Origin: CAYFTL01 sp964346145
GTDB lineage: Bacteria > Bacillota > Clostridia > Christensenellales > Aristaeellaceae
Assembly (NCBI GenBank): GCA_964346145.1
Contig: CAYFTL010000061.1
Location: forward strand, 1-7,379
Direction of reading: 5' to 3'
Length of the DNA stretch: 7,379 bases
Position numbers and translations under genes: made by a program. This document shows, in pieces, positions 1-4,417 of this stretch; position 1 is the first letter of the stretch, and each line of letters starts with the position of its first letter. Below the pieces are notes generated by a model that saw only the letters and a program-made list of their open reading frames with translations, was not told where the DNA came from and did no database searches.

Positions 1-6
1 ACACAC

Positions 7-49
7 CGCGGGCGAGATTCTATACACAGAATCTCGCCCGCGCGCTTTT
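7..49 (+). terminator. Intrinsic terminator of a gene upstream of the window
   Basis: A perfect 15-bp stem pairs 7-21 with 28-42 around a 6-base loop (22-27). It is followed by CGC and a short T-run (46-49, then TTT at 51-53). The T-run lies only on the right side, so it should stop plus-strand transcription arriving from a gene outside the window. The stem is GC-rich at its base, as expected for a Rho-independent terminator. Confidence 0.85.
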
Positions 50-138
50 GTTTAAAGATCAATTATTTTGGGGGAATTTGGAATGAATCGCCGAAGATGG
101 CCGGTGAGTGTTACGCTCTGAATCTGTGTTTGAGGATT

Positions 139-168
139 TTGATAGAAGGGTAGATTAATATATATGAA
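139..168 (+). promoter_or_regulatory. Possible promoter of the pirin-family gene
   Basis: TTGATA at 139-144 matches the -35 consensus at 5 of 6 bases. Candidate -10 hexamers are TATATG (161-166, 16-bp spacer) and TATGAA (163-168, 18-bp spacer); both are imperfect. The region is AT-rich, follows a terminator and precedes the only good ribosome binding site here. The placement is an inference from hexamer matching, and the -10 choice is uncertain. Confidence 0.4.
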
Positions 169-187
169 CATAGATTTTTATGTTCAT
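164..187. promoter_or_regulatory. Perfect 9-bp inverted repeat, candidate operator
   Basis: ATGAACATA (164-172) is repeated in inverse as TATGTTCAT (179-187) with a 6-base AT-rich spacer. It overlaps or directly follows the candidate -10 of the pirin gene and lies 53 bases before its start codon, where a dimeric repressor could block transcription. The GAAC/GTTC halves resemble a Bacillota LexA box, but they are 12 bases apart instead of 4, so it is not a LexA site. The regulator is unknown. No regulator gene is adjacent inside the window. Confidence 0.5.
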
Positions 188-239
188 TACACGCTCTACT
201 ACCTGTTTCAACACAACTTAACACAAGGAGAAATTTCCC

Positions 240-947
240 ATGATCAAACACATTTCAAGCGAAAATATGGGGCATAGCAACATTCACTGGCTTGATAGCT
301 ATCACCACTTTTCTTTTTCAACATACTACAATCCAAAAAATATCAAATTTGGTGTGTTGCGGGTTCTCAATGATGACAGGGTCGGTTCAATGACCGGCTT
401 TGACACCCACCCGCACGAAAATATGGAGATTATTTCTTATGTGGTGGACGGGGAATTGACTCACAAGGACAGCATGGGCAATGGACATACCTTAAAACGA
501 GGCGAAGTGCAATACATGAGCGCCGGAACCGGTGTAACCCATAGCGAGCACAACTTCAGCCACGAAGTGTTGCGTTTTTTGCAGATTTGGATTTTTCCGG
601 ATAAAAAAGGCTATGCACCGAACTATGGAGACCATCGCTTCAATTGGGAGGATCGCGTCGGCCGTTGGATGCCCATCGCTTCCGGTGACGGCAATTCTGA
701 TTTTCCAATCCAACTTCACAATGATGTCCACATGTATGCCACCCTGATTCCAAGGGAGGATACGCTTACTTATAAGGTCGAAAAAGGGCGCCAGGCGTAT
801 CTGGTCTTAGTCGAAGGCTGGGGAGATATCAACGGAATTTCAGTCGAAGAGCGGGATGCCCTAGAAATAACCGAAGAAGAGATTACCATAAAGGCCATGA
901 GCTCCTCCCACATCCTCCTGATCGAAATGGCTAAAGATGCAGAGTAG
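240..947 (+). CDS. Pirin-family bicupin protein (YhhW-like)
   Basis: The 235-residue product matches the usual length of bacterial pirins such as E. coli YhhW (about 231). The N-terminal cupin carries the family signature: H57-P-H59 in TGFDTHPHENMEI, then T100-H101-S102-E103 in GTGVTHSEHN. His57, His59, His101 and Glu103 are the expected metal ligands. The second cupin (about residues 145-230) is degenerate and lacks such a set, as is normal in pirins. Some members oxidise flavonols such as quercetin, and others act as redox-sensitive protein partners; the physiological substrate is unknown, so I give no symbol. The start is supported by AAGGAG at 225-230, nine bases before the ATG. No signal peptide is seen, so it should be cytoplasmic. 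It appears monocistronic, with terminator hairpins downstream and its own promoter/operator region upstream. An operator-controlled pirin would fit a stress- or electrophile-inducible gene, but that is inference. Confidence 0.93.
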   Translation: MIKHISSENMGHSNIHWLDSYHHFSFSTYYNPKNIKFGVLRVLNDDRVGSMTGFDTHPHENMEIISYVVDGELTHKDSMGNGHTLKRGEVQYMSAGTGVTHSEHNFSHEVLRFLQIWIFPDKKGYAPNYGDHRFNWEDRVGRWMPIASGDGNSDFPIQLHNDVHMYATLIPREDTLTYKVEKGRQAYLVLVEGWGDINGISVEERDALEITEEEITIKAMSSSHILLIEMAKDAE

Positions 948-1127
948 ACCGTACCAGCGCAGAAAAAGTCGGGTAAAGCAAGAGCTCTATTCCCGGGCGA
1001 AAGCTATCTCAAAGGAATAAAGAATATCAGCGTATAACTTATCCAATTATTGATGATGTAAAATTTCTGTGAGAGGAATTTTGTTCAACCAACCGCTCAT
1101 CAATATTTGATATAAACGCGGTTAAAG
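948..1127. other. Intergenic segment containing a nested inverted repeat
   Basis: No coding potential is evident in this first part of the 373-base gap between the pirin and the next gene. It holds an outer 9-bp inverted repeat (1048-1056 with 1097-1105). Inside it is an 8-pair hairpin (1060-1067 with 1075-1082, one G-T pair, 7-base loop). The structure could form in the 3' leader of the pirin transcript. I recognise no riboswitch or known RNA family. Confidence 0.4.
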
Positions 1128-1174
1128 CGAAGGCAACGTTGCATAGATTGTAACGTTGCCTTCGTCTTTTATTC
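1128..1174 (+). terminator. Intrinsic terminator, probably of the pirin gene
   Basis: A perfect 13-bp stem pairs 1128-1140 with 1152-1164 across an 11-base loop, followed by TCTTTTATTC (T-run 1167-1170). It begins 180 bases after the pirin stop codon with no other gene between, so it most likely ends the pirin transcript. The minus-strand tail is much less T-rich, so termination in that direction would be weak. Confidence 0.8.
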
Positions 1175-1179
1175 AGGCT

Positions 1180-1212
1180 ATTCTCTCCGATGCAAGGAGA
1201 GAATCAATTTTT
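1180..1212 (+). terminator. Second, tandem terminator-like hairpin
   Basis: A 9-bp stem (ATTCTCTCC at 1180-1188 with GGAGAGAAT at 1196-1204) and a 7-base loop are followed by CAA and five T (1208-1212). It sits 15 bases after the previous stem, so it looks like a back-up terminator. The stem is weaker and the T-run is slightly displaced. Confidence 0.5.
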
Positions 1213-1320
1213 CTCCTCCAATTTTTTATGCTTGCTTCACTTTATCGGCCACGCTGGATATCCGGTAGTCTTATGTATGTGTAGGCCATCACACTACGAA
1301 GAAACCCTGTTGTAAAAAAT

Positions 1321-1653
1321 ATGTTTAAGTATGTTAGCAAATCTGTAGAGCTCAAATATGAAACCGGTTTTCATTTTAGGGTGGATTATTTATCTGAAAA
1401 CAAACTACGTTGGACATCACTGAAGGAAAGAGCTGATGGAGCGCCAATGACAGGAGAGGAAACTTATTATCTTAATCAGCAATCAGATAATTTGTTTACA
1501 CTAAGATGGATAGAGGAAACCGGATTTTCGGTGACCCAAAATCTCGACTTTGACAAGATGGAAGTTTATGCTTTTATGTCGTGGAATGATGAAGCTGCCA
1601 GAGGTGGACGAGCAATTCTTGATCACCGAGGCACAATTAAATTTGTTGAGTAA
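1321..1653 (+). CDS. Small MoaF-related / calycin-like protein
   Basis: The 110-residue product has short alternating beta-type segments with a pattern I associate with small MoaF-related (MoaF C-terminal-like) proteins and, more distantly, phenolic acid decarboxylase-like calycin barrels. The pattern is: an N-terminal VELKYETGFHFRVDYLSENKLRW stretch beginning near residue 9, a central LRWIEETGFSVTQNLDF (about 61-77), then a glycine/arginine turn (RGGRAI, about 94-99) and a closing GTIKF strand. The assignment is from remembered family patterns; no catalytic residues can be named, and any ligand or role is unknown. No signal peptide or membrane segment is visible. The ATG at 1321 has no good Shine-Dalgarno, but an in-frame TAG at 1282-1284 limits extension to 12 codons and no better start is seen. 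Its composition is AT-rich compared with the helicase and copA. Terminators on both sides suggest a single-gene transcript; I found no convincing promoter. Confidence 0.65.
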   Translation: MFKYVSKSVELKYETGFHFRVDYLSENKLRWTSLKERADGAPMTGEETYYLNQQSDNLFTLRWIEETGFSVTQNLDFDKMEVYAFMSWNDEAARGGRAILDHRGTIKFVE

Positions 1654-1672
1654 AAACACCTCAGTTATCTTT

Positions 1673-1715
1673 AATCAGAGAATGGAATTTTGCCGTTCCC
1701 TGATTTTTGTTTTTT
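1673..1715 (+). terminator. Intrinsic terminator of the MoaF-related gene
   Basis: The left arm 1673-1685 pairs with 1693-1705, giving 12 pairs (one G-T) plus one A-C mismatch around a 7-base loop (1686-1692). The right arm runs into a T-rich tail (T1704-1708, G, T, then TTTTT to 1715). It starts 20 bases after the stop codon, so it ends the preceding gene's transcript. Confidence 0.8.
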
Positions 1716-2075
1716 ACTTAGCTTATACTTTGATCTTCAAGATGGTAAGTCGTCATTTTCATTACGCATTTATAATACGCTCTTCGTAGCGAAGATTGAC
1801 TAAAGTCCTCCTTAGAAAATGCGGATAAGTCCAGCTGTTTCACCTCTCTTCCTGGCCGGTGGGGGTGGAAGTGCCAGAAAGGCACTTCTTCTCTGAGATC
1901 GGTCATCACCCACGATGTTGTTCTTTTGCCTCGTCGGGCTGAAATAGTTCGTCAACTTTCTTGCGATGCCTTTACACTAGTATACCGAAAGCTATAAGGA
2001 AAATCTATCACAAGACCTGCTTCCCGCCCAACGCGCAAGTGTGGGGACGGGATGCCGCTTCGTTTTTGAATGGCA
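1716..2075. other. Gene-free stretch between convergent genes
   Basis: These 360 bases separate the 3' ends of the MoaF-related gene (+) and the helicase (-). Short open frames occur on both strands, but none has a good ribosome binding site or a recognisable product. Visible structure: a small hairpin TCTTCG/CGAAGA (1781-1786 with 1790-1795) and a strong 8-bp hairpin GAAGTGCC/GGCACTTC (1868-1875 with 1881-1888). I saw no convincing terminator for the helicase here. A short repeat GATGCC/GGCATC (2051-2056 with 2072-2077) lies across its stop codon but lacks a U-tract on the minus strand. The middle (about 1820-1970) could be a decayed gene or a structured RNA; I cannot tell which. Confidence 0.4.
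1868..1888. repeat. 8-bp perfect hairpin of unknown role
   Basis: GAAGTGCC (1868-1875) and GGCACTTC (1881-1888) flank a 5-base AGAAA loop. No T-run follows on either strand (CTTCTCTG on the plus side), so it is not a standard intrinsic terminator. It is the strongest structure in the gene-free stretch. Confidence 0.5.
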
Positions 2076-4223
2076 TCATAGCTTTTTCAGCAACCCGTTT
2101 TTGACGGCGCCGGGCAGGTGTAGCTTTTTGCGCCCGATTTGAGGGAAAGTCACCTCGCATATTTTGGTGGAATGATTGATTTTGTACATTTGGCCGCGGC
2201 CAAATGTTTTGTGTTCTACCATCGCGCCCTCCCACGAGCGCCAATCGACTTCGGCGGCGTTGCCGGGGGCAAATTTGCTCAAGCTAAGCTGGGGGGTATA
2301 AGGGGTTAAGCCGGGCGCCATGGGCGGCAGCTTGAGGGAGGATCGGTTCTTCTCTTTTGGCGCTGTTGTCACCGTTTGTTTGCCCAATAGCTCTGCGATA
2401 AAGGGGCAGGGCGGTGCACAATCGCCAAAACTAAAGGACGCGTGCATAATCAACAGCCTCTGCTTTGCTCGGGTGCTGGCCACATAAAACAGCCTACGCT
2501 CCTCCTCCAACAAGCTGGCATTGCCCTTGCTTTCCCGGCTGGGGAAGCAGTCATCTATCGCGTCGGCAATGATTACCTGGTCATACTCCAATCCCTTCGC
2601 GCTGTGTATGGTGCCCAGCACGATATCGGCCTGGACGTTCTGCGCAGCCTGCTGGCATATCTCTTCCAATCGTTCAATGCGTTCGAGCAATTCCAGCCCG
2701 TTTCTCGTATTTTTCGCCAAATGGAGCAGCAATTTAAGCTTCATGGGCGAGCCCTGCCCTCCGTTTGGCTTCCAAAGCTCGTCGGCCAACCGCCGGATGG
2801 CCTGTTGGGCATCGCCAGCACGGCTCGCAGCCATCAGCTGGCCTATTTCTTCTATCCGCTGTTTGGCGTTAGGCACATCGGGGTTGGCCGTCACAAAATC
2901 TTGAGCGGCGTCCTTGCCCGGTCGGCTCAGCATAAAGTTTTGCAGCATTTGGCGGGTGCTGTAGGGAAAGAGCTTGTAGACGATGGATGCAAAGCTCTGG
3001 CGGTCGCTGGGCTCTCTGGCCAAGCGCAAAAACAGTATGACATCGCGCAGCATCCGGTTTTCAAACACGGTGTAATAAATGTTTTCCTTCAAAGAGAAAT
3101 CCAAACCGGCGCGGTCCAATCCATCTACGATCGGTATGGCGCTGTCGTTGTTGCGGTACAACACGGCAAAGCTTTGGTCGAAAGGGACGAACGCCGCTTG
3201 GCTTGCAATGTGCTCGGGCTGCTCGCTCCAATCGCCCAGGCGCAAAATGTCTACCGTGCTGGGCATATCTTGCATCGCCTTCATTTGCTTGGGGTAGCGC
3301 TCCTTGTTTTGGCGGATGACGCGGTTGGCTGCCTGCACAATCTGTTGTCCTGAACGGAAGTTGGCGTCCATGGTCATGCGCACGCCCGAGGGGTAGCGCT
3401 GATGAAATTCCAGCAGCGGACCGGGCTGGGCAGCCCGAAAGCTGTATATGCTCTGGTCCTCATCGCCCACCATGAACAGGTTGTCTGCGGGTTGGGCGAT
3501 GATGCGGATGATTTCGTGTTGCAAAAGCGATGTGTCCTGCGCTTCGTCCAGCTGAATATAATCGTACCTTTGGCGTACGCGTTGGAGCGTCTTTGCATCG
3601 CTGGCCAAAATCTGGTGCAGCCGCACCAGCATGTCGTCGTAATCCATTTGGTTCAGCTTCAAATTTTCCTGTTCATATTGGCGGTACAGCACTTGGTAGT
3701 CTATGGGTAGATCGCCTTCCTGCCGGTTGTCCCGCAGGCTTTGGCTCATGGAATTTTTGTAAAACCCCATATGTTGCTCCAGCGACTGCAAATCCTCCTG
3801 AGGGAGGTACAGTTCGGGGTTCTGCCGCGCTACCAGGTTGCGCAGCCGCTCATATTTTTGTTCGCTTCCGATGATCTCGGGCATCGCTTCGCCGTGCAGG
3901 CGGTGCTGCTGTTTTAAAATAGTGTAGGCCAAGGAGTGGATGGTTCGAAAGTCGCTGACCGGCAACCGGTGTCCAAACCAATTTGCATAACGCTTTTTCA
4001 TGGATTGGGCGGCCGCTTTGCTGAAGGTTAAAGTGAGCAGCCTTTGGGGTTCTACCCGCTTTTCCTGAACCAGGCGGGCGGCGCGGCACACGATGACCGT
4101 TGTCTTTCCGCTCCCGGGCACCGCCAACAAGAGGGCGGCGCCTTCGTTGTGCAGCACCGCTTTGCGCTGTTGATCGGTCAAAAGGATGTCGGGGCTGTGC
4201 CCTGCGGATTTTAATGGTTTCAT
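2076..4223 (-). CDS. PcrA/UvrD-like superfamily 1A DNA helicase
   Basis: The 715-residue protein is close to the usual PcrA/UvrD length and has the SF1A motifs in order: Q-motif (LTDQQRKAV, about 15-23), Walker A (AVPGSGKTT, 34-42; K40), Ia (LTLTFSKAAAQSMKKR, about 63-78), Walker B (QLDEAQDTS, 224-232), III (VGDEDQSIYSFRAA, 252-265), IV (NFRS, 288-291), V (GTIHSAKGLE, 537-546) and VI (EEERRLFYVASTRAK, 573-587, arginine finger R585). Such enzymes use ATP to translocate 3'-5' on single-stranded DNA and unwind duplexes in repair, replication restart or displacement of bound proteins. The C-terminal segment (about 668-715, HKTFGRGQMYKI...VTFPQIGRKKL) resembles the Tudor-like tail with which PcrA/UvrD contacts RNA polymerase. 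It may be the housekeeping PcrA or a paralogue, so I withhold a symbol. The ATG is supported by AGGAG (4232-4236 on the complementary strand), eight bases upstream. It stands alone, divergent from the copper operon. Confidence 0.95.
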   Translation of the reverse strand: MKPLKSAGHSPDILLTDQQRKAVLHNEGAALLLAVPGSGKTTVIVCRAARLVQEKRVEPQRLLTLTFSKAAAQSMKKRYANWFGHRLPVSDFRTIHSLAYTILKQQHRLHGEAMPEIIGSEQKYERLRNLVARQNPELYLPQEDLQSLEQHMGFYKNSMSQSLRDNRQEGDLPIDYQVLYRQYEQENLKLNQMDYDDMLVRLHQILASDAKTLQRVRQRYDYIQLDEAQDTSLLQHEIIRIIAQPADNLFMVGDEDQSIYSFRAAQPGPLLEFHQRYPSGVRMTMDANFRSGQQIVQAANRVIRQNKERYPKQMKAMQDMPSTVDILRLGDWSEQPEHIASQAAFVPFDQSFAVLYRNNDSAIPIVDGLDRAGLDFSLKENIYYTVFENRMLRDVILFLRLAREPSDRQSFASIVYKLFPYSTRQMLQNFMLSRPGKDAAQDFVTANPDVPNAKQRIEEIGQLMAASRAGDAQQAIRRLADELWKPNGGQGSPMKLKLLLHLAKNTRNGLELLERIERLEEICQQAAQNVQADIVLGTIHSAKGLEYDQVIIADAIDDCFPSRESKGNASLLEEERRLFYVASTRAKQRLLIMHASFSFGDCAPPCPFIAELLGKQTVTTAPKEKNRSSLKLPPMAPGLTPYTPQLSLSKFAPGNAAEVDWRSWEGAMVEHKTFGRGQMYKINHSTKICEVTFPQIGRKKLHLPGAVKNGLLKKL

Positions 4224-4240
4224 GCCGTCTTCTCCTGTGC

Positions 4241-4252
4241 ATTCGTACGAAT
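4241..4252. promoter_or_regulatory. 12-bp perfect palindrome in the helicase leader
   Basis: ATTCGTACGAAT reads the same on both strands. It lies just upstream of the helicase Shine-Dalgarno and downstream of the candidate promoter, so a bound repressor could block elongation. It lacks the GAAC-N4-GTTC core of the Bacillota LexA box, so an SOS link is not supported by the bases. A 12-bp palindrome can also arise by chance. Confidence 0.3.
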
Positions 4253-4275
4253 ATTTCTAGGTTTTAAGGAAGATT

Positions 4276-4284
4276 ATCATACCA
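4276..4284 (-). promoter_or_regulatory. Candidate extended -10 promoter of the helicase gene
   Basis: Read on the minus strand, the bases are TGGTATGAT: an extended -10 (TG, one base, TATGAT) about 55 bases before the helicase start codon. No good -35 hexamer is found at the right distance, which is compatible with an extended -10 promoter. It does not overlap the divergent copper promoter. Confidence 0.45.
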
Positions 4285-4342
4285 CAAATTCCGAGCCTTG
4301 CACAGTTTGCGCGCTTCGGTTTGTTAAAACTAACCAAATGGA

Positions 4343-4371
4343 TTGACGCGTGGAGTTGTGGGGTATATAAT
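4343..4371 (+). promoter_or_regulatory. SigmaA-type promoter of the copper operon
   Basis: TTGACG (4343-4348) and a perfect TATAAT (4366-4371) are separated by exactly 17 bases. Transcription should start around 4378. This is the best promoter match in the window. It therefore probably needs repression rather than activation, which fits the CsoR-type operator immediately downstream. GGGGTATA (4360-4367) overlaps the left edge of the -10 and is an inverted copy of TATACCCC at 4382-4389. Confidence 0.85.
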
Positions 4372-4381
4372 CAACGTAGAC

Positions 4382-4401
4382 TATACCCCCCGGGGGTGTT
4401 A
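4382..4401. promoter_or_regulatory. CsoR-type operator
   Basis: TATACCCCCC (4382-4391) followed by GGGGGTGTTA (4392-4401) gives the run of C then G with AT flanks that defines CsoR operators. The pseudo-palindrome ACCCCC-C-GGGGGT is centred on 4391. It starts about four bases after the predicted transcription start, so bound apo-CsoR would block initiation or promoter clearance. A csoR gene is the last gene of this same operon, which strongly supports the call. The assignment comes from motif and context; binding was not tested. Confidence 0.85.
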
Positions 4402-4410
4402 AGGATGTGA
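4400..4410 (+). promoter_or_regulatory. Shine-Dalgarno of copA
   Basis: TAAGGATGTGA matches the extended anti-Shine-Dalgarno complement TAAGGAGGTGA at 10 of 11 bases and ends seven bases before the ATG at 4418. It fixes this start. It directly abuts the CsoR operator, whose transcribed C/G run could form a short 5' hairpin beside it. Confidence 0.7.
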
Positions 4411-4417
4411 TATTTGT

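Noticed and set aside
83..121. 12-residue frame (MNRRRWPVSVTL) after a G-rich stretch, as a possible leader peptide
   Set aside because: It lies upstream of the likely pirin promoter, so it would not be on that transcript, and such a short frame is expected by chance.
164..187. LexA box reading of the inverted repeat upstream of the pirin gene
   Set aside because: The GAAC and GTTC halves are 12 bases apart, not the 4 required.
948..1127. Riboswitch in the segment after the pirin gene
   Set aside because: I compared it from memory with TPP, SAM-I, c-di-GMP-I/II and THF conserved cores and found none; it also lies downstream of the gene, far from the next start.
1807..1815. Shine-Dalgarno-like AAGGAGGA on the minus strand
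   Set aside because: No start codon follows within 5-12 bases on that strand.
1718..1909. Minus-strand 63-codon frame in the gap after the MoaF-related gene
   Set aside because: It begins with GTG/ATG behind only a weak GGGTG, shows no recognisable motif, and its 3' end runs into the terminator region of the opposite gene. Kept only as part of the unexplained stretch.
2442..3353. Plus-strand open frame (303 codons) opposite the helicase
   Set aside because: The helicase on the other strand has all SF1A motifs over this span; the plus-strand product has no recognisable features.
4405..4410. ATG-TGA start-stop pair inside the copA Shine-Dalgarno
   Set aside because: The bases are better explained as part of the ribosome binding site; only the operator G-run lies upstream to drive initiation there.
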